DNA of 64,000 nucleotides from Chrysoperla carnea (GCF_905475395.1 NC_058338.1:91249435-91313434); one strand, 5' to 3'. Shown: positions 45,301 to 57,744, counted from the stretch's first letter. Made by a program: numbers and translations. Notes: generated from the letters alone by a model not told the origin.

Positions 45301-48300
45301 TTAGAACAACGTTTAACAATATCAATGAGTAACGCACAAACAATGAACGAACAATTAAATAAATATGAAGATGATAAATTAAAATCACATTCTGAAATAC
45401 AATGTTTACAATCACAATTAGAGTGTGCGCACAAAATAGCAAAACAACAACAAGAGGACAACGAACGTATCATAACACAATTAAAAACAGAATTAGCAAC
45501 ATTTAAACAGAATGCCAATGGTTCGGCAGAGGATGATAAACAACGTCAAGTTGAAATATTAAATTTACATAATGAGTTGGATTCAGCGCGGGCTGAATTG
45601 AAAGCATTGAAAGATGAACTCAACCAGCAAAAAGAAAAGAATAACGTAAGACAAAAAATATAGAAATATCTTCCTTTCTCTTTCTATCTTCTATATTTTT
45701 CTGCATGTAAAATGAGGGATTCTTAGACCTTCTTCCTCTATAAAAGAGGTACTTCATTAAAAATGGCACACATAGAATCATGAAAAATAGCTTCAAATAA
45801 TTTTAAAAGAGCTTAATCGTGATACCACCACAAAAAAAATTTGTAAATTAAACATTTTTAATGTATCACCTTATATATTGATTTGTTCATTATAGATCTG
45901 TGTTCATTTTTATAAATTTCTTTAAGCGATTCAAATTGCAACTTTCAGAAGAATGGATGTCGTAGCTTTTTAGATTTAGTTTAGACTCAGCGCCGCGATA
46001 ATAAAAAATGAACCTTTTATCAGATCATCCAGCTGATAATTTTCATTGAATAAATATTATAGAATACGTTGAGATATTTATTTATTTTGTTATTTAAAAG
46101 ATTGCTCTCCCGTATTGTTGATATTTGTAATTTTTGATAAGCACTTTTATTATAAATTTTGTACTTTATCGTATTATCTTTTTCTTGTAAAATGGATTGA
46201 ACTCATGATGTGCATTGTTGCTGAAATTCTCAGTTTAGCCATGTAAATTTAGTGCCTTCGGTTTATTTATTTCTCTTTCCTTTTTACTTTTTGTTCTGCC
46301 TTAGCAAATTCATGTAAAATAACATTTCCTGAATTACATTCAGCTACACAGCAATATTTATTCGAAAGCATTTTATTTTATATTCAAAAATAAAATTTTT
46401 GGTCGCCAAAAAAATTTTTTTTCTTAAATCTTTACTGCAATTAAAATGCGTGGTGACAACTTTACCGTCCGTTTAACCAACATCAATCAAGAATTTTTTG
46501 ACCCTTAACCATTGTCCAAATATAGCCAAGCTAAATTATTTAATCGTTGGTAATCACTATAAACAGCACTGGTCGCTTTTCGGACCGTTGAGGCATCAAA
46601 ATTTCAATCGAGTATTTATAGTCCATAAATTATTCGGGGAACTGAATTTCCTGGCACTATTAACACAATCAGACTGATCTGGATATCGAGCCACTATGGC
46701 CTTAATGGGAATAAAATAACGGACTCTTTGGCACGAGGGGAGCCTTCTCAAACGTCACTTTCATCTGAGCATACCATGATCCCACTTCTAGTGCCTGTAT
46801 GGAAGACAATGAAATCTCCATACACGTTATTTGCACCTGCAGGGCGTCAGGTTTAGAATGTTTTAGTCCGAAATTTTGGATCCATCAATCTTGGGAAAAA
46901 TCTCGGCGGAAAAGCTGTTCTGCGTGGCGTCTGGCTTTGGCAGAATTATATAGCATGACATCTCACTTTTGTTTGGCAGGTTGTTTCCAAGAAGGGGACA
47001 GAGGACTCCTTAGTCTAAGTGCTATAGACCCATTTGCCGTATTCCTCTTATTATTATTATAATGCCCTGTTAGATAATGTTAAAAATTGAAATTTTTGTC
47101 GATTATCTGGCAAAATGATTCCCAACTCACATTATTAACGTACGTACGTATTACTGTATAATAAGTCAGTGTTTCTCAATATTTTTGATATGTAATGCAA
47201 ACTCAATAATATTCTATCGTGATTCAAAAGTTTGAGAAAAAATGTAATAGATATATGTATAAACGATAGTAATTCAATTTTTATGTTATAGGCTGATTCT
47301 CTTCCTGAAACCAACTTTGAACATATTGAAAACAATTGAGCACATCCCTGAACATGTTTTTTTTAAGTAGACTTATTTATATTTTAAAAAAATTGAACCC
47401 AGACGATTCTCACCCATCCATTCTATCGAATTAATCGATATTATATAAGCCATAATATATATCATGTTTAATAAAATGTTTTTCTACTAATTTTATTTTA
47501 ATTTTCTCTTCTTTTTTTATGACTGTAATTTCAGTTTTATTTGTATAAGTAATTTTTCTTTTTTAAATAATATTGCATGCATGAATTTTCTCAAATATTT
47601 TATGATTTTGTTTGCATGGAATTTTTTTTTATTTGATGCTTCAGGATATTCGACAGTTGAATTGGAAAGTGATGGAGGCATTAAATGCTGCAGAGAAAGC
47701 CAATGAGAATGCTAAAAAAACTTTTAATGTAAGTGTGGAAATAGAAATAATTTGGCTACAAATTGCTATCTTACTAAAATATGTACATCGTTAAGGTGAT
47801 CCTGCCGCTAAACTGTGCCAGCTACCAATTTATTAGGATTTAGGAAAAAATAGATCGATAGAAATTTCTGTAATAGTGTCCCATTTTTAAACGTTTTAAA
47901 GGGCTAAAAACTTCAGAACCCAACCAACTCGTAATTTGAACAATTCAATTTGAACAGATATAGGAATATTCCCATAGAACACTCAAGTAAAACAAAAAGG
48001 GAGAGGTCCCACTAGAGAATATTAATGTAGTATTTGGCACACCTTCAAATTTCACTATAAAACCCGTAAAATATATGCTTTTTTTTTTTATTAAAACGAA
48101 TATTTTTTTCTCGAAAATTTTTAATGGATCACCTTAAGAGCGTTTCCATCACTTTCAAAAGAAAAAAAACTTAAAGTTTAAGAAAAGAATACTCCAGGTA
48201 CCTACATGAGTATTTTAGCCTAGTGAAATACCTATCCTGAAAAATAACCATTGACTTCGGCTCTTACACCAAAAATATAAAGAAATTGTTGGGGTTCCTT

Positions 48301-51300
48301 CAAACAACAATTTCGGCCTGGTCTGATAATCTTTTTCTCTCACGGTTACTTCGAAAAATAATGATTGTAACTCTCTTTGGGTTGAAAAATCTTATCGCCA
48401 TTTAAACTGTCTTTAATACCATGCTGCGTGAATATTTTTAGAAGAGCTCGCCGAAAATAATTTTCAAATAGTTAAAACTGTTTCAAATTTCTACAATTTC
48501 TAAAAAACTTCTCATTTTATACTAGAGGTCATAGGGATTAAGATAGGATAGGTTTGGTTAGAGTGACTATCCTGGGGTGGGACACACTTAATCCATAGGG
48601 TCCGTTGTGATATCAAGCATAGGTTAGGTTAGAATGGCTCTTCTGGGGTGGGGCACACTTAATCCATAGGGTCCGTTGTGATACCAAAGAAAGAGTTGGT
48701 CCATATCTCCGGCTATTAATCCATGAACCATTTGGGGCTGTTTAGAGACAGCAGGGGCACTTTGACGTCAAAGGTCGGAGAGGTCGTCAAAGAAAGTCTG
48801 TCCATCTTTTTATGGAAAGAGCTGGACATATATAGTCGATGACACATCGTCGTCTCTTCCTCTCCACTATAAGGATTAAGATAAGTTGCTACGAAATTCG
48901 AGATTTAAATCGCCCATCCCCCCCCCCCTCCAATTTCCGTCTATTAAAAACAACAATAATCATAAAATTATTGTAAGACATCTAAGAGAGGAATTTCTGA
49001 CGTAGTAAAATTGATTTTAACTAATTTTCTATCCTGTGATTTAACTAAACGATTTGAAAACTAATGTACTAAAATATCCAAAATGAGCTACGAACGATAT
49101 ATTTTAAAAAATTATTTTTATTTTCTAGGAAAATATTTCGCAAGTAATTTCTAAAGAACATGAAAATCAAAAGAAATTTTTACAACGATTATTCCCAGAT
49201 ATAAAAATCATTGGAACAACAACTCAGGAACAATTTTTAACGGAATATGAAAGATTAGTACGCGATATTATTACAAAAAATAAAACAGACGCGCAAGATA
49301 GAATAACAATACAACAAATGAAAGCTGATTTTATTCAACAATCAAAGGCAAAGGATTTAGAATTTACAAAACAAATGAAAGTTATTGAAGAAAATTTCCA
49401 GAAAGAATTACAAGAATGTCAGAAAAAATCCAGTAAACATTTAACGGATGCAAATGAAAAAATTGCAAAATTACAAGAACAAGCAAATCGATATAAAACT
49501 ATTATTGACGATACAGTAAGTACTTCTTTATACAAATTAAATTTACGAAATTTAAAAAATATCCGTCAATTTTTTCTGATACGAAACCCTAAATAAATTT
49601 ACCTTCGTCCTTCAAGCAACAATCCTCAACTCATATCAATGAGTTTTGTTTTATGAATCCGATCATTTTAATAACAATTTTATGAAAAATCGATTGTTTT
49701 TCTTAACTTTTAAGCGTTTTTAACATAGTTTTTTCTGTTTTCCTTGAACACTTTGACAAATTTGAAATATTTTAAAATTTGGAAAACAATAATGGATATT
49801 TTGTTTTTTAGCAATTGACGCTGAATAAATTAGAAATGAGTGTAGCAAAAGAAGAACAAAGTTGGAGAGCAAAATTGTATATGAAAGACGAAGAGATATC
49901 ACAATTGAAAACAAAATATTCCCAAATACATTCCAAACAAATTTTAGAATTACAAGAAAAATTAACAGAAGAAGAAAAACGTAATAAAGAATTAATTTTA
50001 CAATGTGAACAATTACGTGTTCGTGCGTTTGGTGCTTACGTAAAATTAGAAGATGTAAGTAATTACTTTTATTACAGTAACTTTATACATTACAGCCTGC
50101 GTCAAATCTAGTAGTTTTGATTTTTCGCATACTTGTTTATGATGTTGGACCAATTAATAATCCAAGTTTGTGACCTCGAGTGCCGAACGCAACAATTGGA
50201 TAGATAATAGTTTTAGGACATATAAATCTACAATTTGAAGCTTTAAGAAGAGGGGGCTTTTCGCCGCCAATATTAATTAAAAAAATATTAGATTACAAGG
50301 AAAAATAATTTTTTTATAATAGTTTGTCTTTATCTATCGTATAGTGAGTGAAGTTTCGATTATACTTTACCGTGTAAATTTTTGTAAAAAATTTTCAAAA
50401 AATGTGAACATTTGTTGACAGTCTTACGAGAAAGTAAGATCCTACCAACTTTTCTTGAATTATACTACCAGTTATCGATTAGATGGGGTGAAAAAAACTA
50501 AAAATTAGTTTTCGAAATATTCAGGTTTCTGTTTTTGCACTTGTTTTTGCAGGAAAAGCTGTTAAGGCAGTAAGTAAATACTTTGATTTAAGACAATATT
50601 TTCCTGCTATACTTACATTTAAAAAAAGTCAAATACTTATTTTATTGAATTAAGGAGGTCCTTTCGTCGCCAATATTAATTTTAAAAAATGCACAATTTA
50701 GTTCCAGCCAGTAAAAGCATCATCTTAATAAGGTCTTAAATTTTTTTTTAGGAATCAAGTAGACTTTTATCCAGTGAACAAAATAGAAATGAAAATAGTC
50801 CGGATAGCAATAACAGTATTGACGATGTTAAGTTAAAGGTAAAGTAAAATCTATTTTATATCAAATCGTAATTATAGGTTAAAAGCCAGGGATCGTATTT
50901 GACACTCATTCCAAAACAGCTGAAAATTGGAAAAGTTGCTTTTAAGGTCATGGCTTAAAAATATTTTCCATGGACTTTTCTTTCTGGATGTTTGTAAAGT
51001 TTTTAAATTATGAGTCAGTTATTTTTCTAAAATTAATAATTTTTTTTAGGTTACAAATAATTCAAATGGACCAGCGACAGCTGATTCATCGTTAAGTGAG
51101 GTATAATTAAAATTAAAAATTTCCAAATTTTAGTGCTTTAAACAAACTTACAACTAATTTACTAATTAATTTATCATCGCTTTTTATTATTTATAATCTT
51201 TGTGCTTCTATCTAAGATCTGAATAAAAATTATTTTTCAATTTGAATGTGCGACCGAAGACTGAAAAGTTGCTTACTTCTAGTGCGATACCAAAACGAAT

Positions 51301-52518
51301 TTCACTCTTGTATGAGGTATAGATATTGAAAAAATGTATTCTTATTTTTCGTCTAAATTCATGAAGTTATAACAAAATTCATTATCAAAGTTGAAAATAA
51401 AGTACAAATAATTTCAACACTAAATCTAAAATTGCCTTGGTGCTTGTTCGTTCAACCTTAAATACTGCGCTTGGATTTAGATCTATAATATCGCATTAGA
51501 AATAAAATTTCATAGAACCAGGTCGCTCTTCTAAATTTACTTTTTGTTCAAAAATACAATTTTTATTCAGTTCTTTACATGATTTCTTTCATTAACTAAC
51601 AAATAACATTATTTTGGTGATTGGTATCATTTCAGTATCAATCATCCACGTCACCTAGTCCCGCACCTTCACACAGTTCACCGCTTAATAATAGTAATAA
51701 CAGCGTACGATCTTCTAAAACTAAAAAGAAAAAGGTAATTTTTGTTTCATATCTTTCACTAACATTTTCTTAAACCAGATAGAATAAAGAAGAGTAGAAT
51801 ATTAAAAGAGAAACATACGTTGTTACCAGATGGCTTTGTGTAGTAAAAAAGTGATATGAACTTCTCTATCTTTTTTTAAAATATTTCGTTCTTTATCCTA
51901 CTCTTATTACTTTAAACACTTCTTTTAAAATTTACACTGGCTACAGCAGGTTCATCTTCTTATTTAATGCTTTTCGGCGGGTACTTTTCAATACATTAAG
52001 ATGGAAGTAGTAAAAAAAAAACAGATGTTTTTTTGCACTTCTAATTAAATTTCCAGCTTTGTGTTAGCAAGTTCATTTAGACACTGTGTTTTTTTGTGTT
52101 AGCACATTCATGTGTTTTTTTTTTTGTGCTCAAGAGGATACACTATTTACTTATACTGAGTAACTGGAAAAGGATAGTCTTATATTAACATATAGCACTA
52201 TACTTTTCTATTTACATTTAATACGAAAAGAACAAATGTTACTAAAATTCACGTTAAATAAATGTACTTGTGGACAAAAAAAATGCGACACTTTGCTGTA
52301 CATCAAATATATTTAGTGGTTTAAAAATACACATTAATAGTTAATATGTGTTTTAATGCAACCAAATATATCTGATATACAGCTTGGTCGCAATTTTATT
52401 ATACGAAAGTATACTTTTCAATCGACGTCCGTCATTTTTAACGCTCACGTGACTTTGACCCTAAGATTATACCTGATTAAAATTTTTTTTTCTTTCTTTT
52501 TTTTAGGCAAAAAAATAA
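39350..52518 (+). CDS. RRBP1: RRBP1 (p180)/kinectin-type ER membrane coiled-coil protein, thirteen exons
   Basis: Exons: 39350-39778, 40618-40788, 41147-42197, 42345-42757, 43542-43853, 45277-45645, 47645-47728, 49129-49515, 49812-50054, 50752-50838, 51050-51100, 51636-51734, 52507-52518 (1235 codons, all phases agree). Residues 7-28 are one N-terminal membrane span. SFEEALAEQR after it matches SYEEALANQR of human p180, and LVPLVRKAELSRSEVQILID with WSEGRSDPV resembles the family's middle region. Exon 3 encodes a very Lys-rich linker of 350 residues but lacks the NQGKKAEG-type decapeptides of mammalian p180. From about residue 600 to 1150 it is heptad-rich coiled coil, and the tail is Ser/Asn-rich ending KTKKKKAKK. 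The family binds ribosomes or kinesin/microtubules on rough ER; which role applies here is not shown. Kinectin is the alternative name. Confidence 0.88.
40120..40520 (+). repeat. Dispersed repeat J, copy 1, RRBP1 intron 1
   Basis: It shares TGCTTCAAACGAAAAATGTT, ATTCGATCTAA, CGAATAGTTTAGA and GTGCCTAGATTTC with 63640-63965 in the same order. The class is unknown. Confidence 0.65.
40958..40993. other. Perfect 13-bp-arm hairpin, RRBP1 intron 2
   Basis: GTCAATTAACAGA and TCTGTTAATTGAC are exact complements separated by 10 nt. A second, longer hairpin follows 16 bp later. Confidence 0.7.
41010..41053. other. Perfect 19-bp-arm hairpin, RRBP1 intron 2
   Basis: AAAGCTCCAGACAACCAAC and GTTGGTTGTCTGGAGCTTT are exact complements with a 6-nt loop (CACAGA). 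The intron is only 358 bp, so the two hairpins fill a good part of it. Confidence 0.8.
43985..44060 (+). repeat. Fragment related to the 19930 repeat
   Basis: CTGACTGATTCACTGACTCA followed by AACTCGCAGCTGAAACCGCTG resembles the GACTGACTGACAAATAAACT..CAGCCTAAACCGCTG block at about 20027-20070. It lies in RRBP1 intron 5. Confidence 0.5.
44160..44800 (+). repeat. Degenerate tandem array, ~120-130-bp unit, RRBP1 intron 5
   Basis: Recurring blocks such as CAATATTCTGTAAATGTTCA, ATATTCGACAAA, GACCA and TATAC.C..G(G/A)GG.TTTT occur at about five places. Copies are strongly diverged. The long frames over it on either strand are not supported. Confidence 0.55.
46560..47065 (+). mobile_element. LINE fragment (family L) with RNase H remnant, RRBP1 intron 6
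   Basis: CGCTTTTCGGACCGTTGAGG near 46576, GAACTGAATTTCCTGGCA near 46638 and TTGGCACGAGGGGAG near 46728 match the RNase H part of the fragment at 62690-63290. The tail (AAGAAGGGGACAGAGGACTC and (TTA)n) matches its 3' end. It is 5'-truncated and carries several frame breaks. Confidence 0.7.
48546..48872 (+). mobile_element. SINE-like or LINE-tail element with duplicated head and 11-bp TSD
   Basis: The direct repeat GGATTAAGATA stands at 48535-48545 and 48873-48883, a perfect target duplication as made by target-primed reverse transcription. The first ~75 bp of the element (TGGTTAGAGTGACTATCCTG through GGGTCCGTTGTGAT) are repeated immediately (AGGTTAGAATGGCTCTTCTG onward). The body matches 4096-4375. 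It lies in RRBP1 intron 7. Confidence 0.75.
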
Positions 52519-52900
52519 CAGTATCTCAACAAAATTTTATTCTACGTTTAAGAAAAAAAAAATTACTTAAAAGAACGAAGCAATTAATACGCTATTTCTT
52601 ACATAAGACTTAGAATCATTATATAATTACGGCAGTTATTTTAAGAATATTTTTATATTATTATTTAAAGTATTAAAACAAAAAACAAGAATCAATTATT
52701 AAAGACGACTTAAAAAAAAAAATATTTACAAGATATTTGTACTACTTAGCGCCATATTTTTATTCAATTTATTTTGATTTTGTTTTTATGATTTTGAGAA
52801 AATTATTTATTTAAAAATAAAAACGATGAATGAATTATGTAACGGAATTATGTGTTTTTGAGAGAAAATAAATTGAATTCAAATATACCGGTGTAACAAA
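52519..52900 (+). promoter_or_regulatory. RRBP1 3' UTR with poly(A) signals
   Basis: AATAAA-type hexamers occur near 52815 (AAAAATAAAAAC) and near 52866 (GAAAATAAATTG), 300-350 bp after the stop. The region is AT-rich and non-coding. Confidence 0.5.
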
Positions 52901-53095
52901 CAAACAAAATTAATATAGTATGTAACGCCAGAATAATGTATAATTTTTTTATGTTATAATTTAGATATTGAATTCTACGAATATACTCGCTTTTTTTAAT
53001 AAAAAAATATTTTATAATAATTCAATATTAGTTAATAAATTTTTAGTATTTTTCTAAATTATTTAATCAAAAAATATCACCAAATAACTTATTTA

Positions 53096-54095
53096 CAGGT
53101 AGACAGAGACTCATAGCCAGACCTAACTAAATGATTTAAAAAATGATTTGTGAAAAAACGTATATGCTATGAATTTTTACCCGATTGTCAAGGAGTGGTT
53201 ATGTTTTTCGCTCGTATTTTGTTTGTATGTATGTGTGTGTATGTATATTTGTTTGTAAATTTTTTTAAAATCTCATATCTTCCAAATGGCTCAATGGATT
53301 TCTACATTTAAGGTATCTTTATATTTGTCTCAAAAACCCAAATGTTCTTAGATAGGTGATAAAAAAAACAAAACAAAATGGTGGATTTTTGAAGCGAAAT
53401 ACATTAATAAAAAGTAATTAACAAAACATATCGAGTAGGGTATCAAAATAAAGCATACTAAAAGGGGTTATTAAAATATAAGTTTAAATTTAATTAGGTT
53501 TAATAAATTGGTTTAAAATTTTACTATAGTATAATAAGAGGGTTTTTTTTAGTTCTGGGACACTAAAAAGTCTAAAATAAAATAAATAATAAAAAAAAGA
53601 AATCCGATTGCGTTCAATAAAATCTAAATAGAAAGAAACAAGTCCAGTACTTAACTTAGCGACTTTAACAGTCGATATGTAAATTTCTGGGCTTGTTTCT
53701 TTCTTTTCAGATTTTATTGAACGCAATCGGATTTTTTTTTTTTTTATTTATTTTATTTTAGACTTTTTAGTGTCCCAGAACTAAAAAAACCCTCTTACAA
53801 TAGTATAAATATTGACATTAATATTTATACGATACTAACGTCAGTCACTCAATTGTTTTGCTCTCCCGGAACCCTTCTACTAACACTTAAACTTTATGGT
53901 ATGGTATTAAAGTTTTAATTGACTTTTAATTATAATTACAAATGTTCTGTATGGGAATATAAAAAAGGGCAATTTTTTTAAATTTTTCTTTCCGTAAGAA
54001 CCATCCTCGTACTTCAAGGAATATATATAAAAAGAATTAGCGAAATCGGTTTAGCTGCGCTTCAGCGATTCATTTTTATATTATAGATTACCTAG
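53096..54095 (+). repeat. Intergenic repeat-like block with nested foldback
   Basis: The block opens near 53100 (CAGGTAGACAGAGACTCATA) and closes with AGCGAAATCGGTTTAGCTGC and ATTATAGATTACCTAGT, an ending style common in dispersed insect elements. The foldback at 53536-53796 lies within it. Boundaries and class are uncertain. Confidence 0.35.
53536..53796. mobile_element. Foldback element, ~110-bp arms
   Basis: AAGAGGGTTTTTTTTAGTTC at 53536 pairs with GAACTAAAAAAACCCTCTT ending at 53796. The arms run to about 53647 and from about 53687, with nearly complete identity (TCCGATTGCGTTCAATAAAA and its complement). The loop is about 40 bp. It appears young because the arms hardly differ. Confidence 0.8.
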
Positions 54096-54544
54096 TTCGT
54101 TGAACACGTTCTCGGAACTCAGAAAAGTATCAATAAAAACAAATGTGTCAGTGTTAACAATATCACCAATACCGACCATTCCGCGTGAGATATTTTGAGT
54201 AACCTCAAAGCTTGATATTTATCTAAACATTAGTTTTTTCTTGAGCCGTACGGACATGGCTCGTACGTAGTTATGGGACTGCAGATAGAGCGGGCGCTGA
54301 ATGGAATTGAGTGTGCAAAATATAAGGACTGCATTCTATCAATTGATTCTTTTTCAGAAAAGTAATTTCTATGTTAATTTAAAAATTACATGGAAACACA
54401 GTAATTTATTTATTGAAGATTGAAAGGGTAGGTATTCTGTGTGATTATTTTACTTTAATGTCATTATTTTGAAAATTTCTTCTACGAATTTTGCAATTTT
54501 TTCTTGAATTTTTATCTGTCGCGTTATCTGATATTTAATATTAA

Positions 54545-55360
54545 ATTTTTCAATATAATGAAATCCAAACCATTTTTTCGAAAATCGTCATCTTTCGAAG
54601 GAAATACGACTTAAAAATATGTCACATTATTGCATTTAATCGAAAGAAAACACGCTAAGTACGGAAAAATTATTTAGCCAAAAGTTGTTAAGGGCAATAT
54701 AAGACATTTGCCTGTGTCCATAATTTTGACCTACAATTAACGATAAACTTTAAGCGTATTTTCTTTCGATTAAATGCAATAACGACATATTTAAGTCGCA
54801 TATCTTCCGAAAGCTGACAATTTTCGAAAATCTATTTTTTTTAAGACGATCAATTTTCTAATTTAAAGTGTTATTCTATCTCTTAACCTTAGGGCTGGAT
54901 TATTGCATAGGCCAGAGGGCCCCCGAGTGTTCTGAGGCTCCCCAAGAATCGAATGAAAAAATGGAAAAAAAAATCAATCAGCAAATAGCTGGTGGAATAA
55001 GCGAGCATGCGATCTTCATTCGTAAATCTCCAAAACTATATAGCTCAGGGTGCTTATAATAAATACAAAGTAAAATTGACTGTAAAGATTGGATAGTAAA
55101 AAAAATTATAGAAAATTTTGCCCTTGCATGGAGCGCCTATGATTTTCGGTCCAGGGCCCCTCAAATGTTTAATTAATATGGCTCTCCTTACTGTTTAGAA
55201 TCTAAATTTGGCTATTAAAGAAACCCAAAGAACTGGGTCAAATCTAATGTCTGAACATAATCTACCCCATCAAACTCAGCAACTTTTGATTAAGTTATTT
55301 TTTGATTGGTTGCAAAACGAGTCATTAGTCATTACAGATTAAAATGACCCACCCTGTATG
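54545..55360. mobile_element. Foldback element (family B), interrupted copy
   Basis: CGAAAATCGTCATCTTTCGA near 54580 and CGAAAGCTGACAATTTTCGA near 54808 are the inverted inner arms; the right end is TGACCCACCCTGTA, as in the other family B copies. Between about 54892 and 55195 a different sequence (AGGGCTGGATTATTGCATAG to CAGGGCCCCTCAAATG) is inserted, splitting the right arm. Confidence 0.65.
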
Positions 55361-55625
55361 TATATGTGTTATGTGTGAAACATATTCATTTACAATATGA
55401 AGCAGGCACAATTATACCCTGAGTGGGGCTCACCCCGCTCTGTTACACTCTGTACTTTCTTTTATCCTATATGATTTTTTGGGGTAAAAACTATAATTTC
55501 ATAAATTTTAAACTTCTTTGCCTATACTATATGACCTTGAAAAGTAATTATCAAGTGCTGTTTTGACGTAGATATAAAAAAGAGAAAAAGAAAAATCTAA
55601 CCTATAAAAATTCAACCAAGAAATT
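55361..55625. promoter_or_regulatory. Upstream region of the second zinc-finger gene
   Basis: This short interval must hold the 5' UTR and promoter. No definite core element is visible. Confidence 0.3.
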
Positions 55626-57479
55626 ATGGAAAATGTAATAAAAAACATAAACATCAATAAAAACGAAAATCAACATTTTCAAATCGAAATCAAAGATGAA
55701 TTATTAAGTGATACCGAATACAACGATGAAGAAAATTATGGATCACTTCAAAAATGTTCAGAATGTGAAAATAAATTATTATATCAGACCAGTTTAGAAA
55801 CATTTGAGGCAAATGATCAAAATTGGAAGTGTAATCATTGTATAAAGGATTACAATTATCCAATAGTTCATGCGAAAGGTATTCTTGTTGAAAATTACAT
55901 AACGAAAACAGAAAATGAAAAAAATAGCTATAAATGTAATTATTGTAACTCCTCGTTTATGCGTGAACGTTATTTAATCGCACACGAACGTATTCACAGT
56001 GAGGATAAAGTTTATAATTGTCGAATATGTAATAAAGCATTTACACAACATAGTAATTCAATACGACATGAAAAATTACATAATATCGAAAAAGTATACG
56101 AATGTAAATTATGCGGGAAAAAATTTATACGACAACGTTATTTAAATGCACATGAGCGTATCCATAGTGCGGAACAAATTTACGAATGTAATGTATGTCC
56201 AGAAACATTTGTACAGCAGAGTAATTTATTATTACATAAACGAATCCATCTAGAAAATAAATCGAAAAGTTTAAATGAAGTAACGAAACCACAAATAAAT
56301 TCACCCACTTCCTATAAATGTAAAACTTGTGAACAAATATTTACATCGTATCATCGGTTATTTACACATCGTTTATTACATAAAAAGAAAATTCCGTATA
56401 AATGTCGTATTTGTAATAAAAAATTTTCTAATTTGAAAACTTTAAGAAAACATCGTCAAAATACATGTTGTGCATGTGAAAAACAATTTTCAACACGATT
56501 ATTATTAATCGAACATCAAAAAACATGCTCCGCTCATGTTGAAAAAACGAAAGTACATAAATGTAATATATGTTCGAAATTTTTCGCGACAAGAATTATT
56601 TTAAAAGTACATGAAAAAACACACGATCAATTAGAAGATGAAAAATCAGAAGAAATTTCTTCGAGTACAAGTAAAATACGATCGAAAATTGATAGTTACG
56701 AAATAAAAATTAATGGTGAGGAAATTTTTTATATTAATAATAGTTTTACGAATGATGAAAATATTAAAAGTAAAACATTTAAATGTTCAAAATGTAATCT
56801 ATCATTTTATCAAGAAATTTGTTTAATTAAACATGAATCAATACATAATGGGGCCTATTATTGTAAAATTTGTGATGAGATATTTTTAATTAAACATCAT
56901 TTAAAATTACATAAACAATTACATTTAAATGAAACACCCAGTACATGCGAATGTACCAGACAATTCTATCATGGTCGTTATCTGATGTTACACACAAAAC
57001 TTCACGAACGAGGGCAACGTTTTAATTGTATTTATTGCGGTCAAGATTATAAACATTTTGATGCATTAGTTCAACATGAAAAATATCATTTAACGGGAAA
57101 ATTGAATGAAAGTAATGAAAATAAATGTAAAAAATGTTTTTGCTATAAATGTAAATGTAATAAAAAGAAATCAGAATGGAAATATATATGTAAAACGTGT
57201 GGAAAATCATTTACGGCACGTAGTAATTTATTGGTACATGAGCGTATTCATACGGGGGAAAAACCATATAAATGTAAAACATGTAAGATGGTATTTAGAC
57301 AGTTAAATCATTTTAAGACACATGTACGAAAGAAACATGCAACAAAAATGCTTGGTCGTAAACGAATCGAATATTTTGAATGTAATGGTTGTGGAAAATT
57401 ATTTAAGAAAAAGGCTGGTTTAAGTTTACATATTGCACGTTATCAAAAACTTGGTAAAAAATGTGGAATTATTAATTAA
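55626..57479 (+). CDS. C2H2 zinc-finger protein, about 14 irregular fingers
   Basis: This intronless frame encodes 617 residues. The N terminus is acidic with one IKDE SUMO-type match (residues about 21-24) and an unusual early Cys pair region (CSEC, CNHC). Fingers begin at about residue 103. They are grouped as four, then three with one C2HC-like member, then one, then four, then three at the end, separated by charged spacers of up to about 60 residues. Only one classical HTGEKPY linker is present, near residue 539. The fingers are diverse, unlike the near-identical array of the gene at 2098. A Lys/Cys-rich insert (CKKCFCYKCKCNKKK) precedes the last three fingers. A nuclear regulator is inferred; I do not recognise an orthologue. 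Confidence 0.88.
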   Translation: MENVIKNININKNENQHFQIEIKDELLSDTEYNDEENYGSLQKCSECENKLLYQTSLETFEANDQNWKCNHCIKDYNYPIVHAKGILVENYITKTENEKNSYKCNYCNSSFMRERYLIAHERIHSEDKVYNCRICNKAFTQHSNSIRHEKLHNIEKVYECKLCGKKFIRQRYLNAHERIHSAEQIYECNVCPETFVQQSNLLLHKRIHLENKSKSLNEVTKPQINSPTSYKCKTCEQIFTSYHRLFTHRLLHKKKIPYKCRICNKKFSNLKTLRKHRQNTCCACEKQFSTRLLLIEHQKTCSAHVEKTKVHKCNICSKFFATRIILKVHEKTHDQLEDEKSEEISSSTSKIRSKIDSYEIKINGEEIFYINNSFTNDENIKSKTFKCSKCNLSFYQEICLIKHESIHNGAYYCKICDEIFLIKHHLKLHKQLHLNETPSTCECTRQFYHGRYLMLHTKLHERGQRFNCIYCGQDYKHFDALVQHEKYHLTGKLNESNENKCKKCFCYKCKCNKKKSEWKYICKTCGKSFTARSNLLVHERIHTGEKPYKCKTCKMVFRQLNHFKTHVRKKHATKMLGRKRIEYFECNGCGKLFKKKAGLSLHIARYQKLGKKCGIIN

Positions 57480-57528
57480 GGAGGTGCGAGCATCAAGGCA
57501 ATTTTAGATTTAGGATATACTTACTACC

Positions 57529-57690
57529 GTGCTCATACATCCTTAATTAGTCGTGTACAACGTTGTTTTTTTCAATAATTGATTAATGTTTTAACTTTAA
57601 TTTAAATAGTTTTTTTTTTTTTAAATTTTCTCCGACTAATTTTGGAGAAATCTATGAAAACATATCATCCATCCATCTACCGTTTTCCGA
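57529..57690 (+). repeat. Dispersed repeat F, copy 2
   Basis: It starts TGCTCATACATCCTTAATTA and ends at ATCTACCGTTTTCCGATAA, matching 36470-36660. It lies 50 bp after the zinc-finger stop codon and just before family A copy 3. Confidence 0.65.
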
Positions 57691-57744
57691 TAAAATCTAC
57701 CGTACAAGTTTTTTTATTAAAACTAGAGAATATTCATGTATTTT

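Noticed and set aside
48546-48640. GGTTAGGTTAG-like text as interstitial telomere repeat (TTAGG)n
   Set aside because: Only two TTAGG-like units occur, at the head of a retroposon-type element seen elsewhere.
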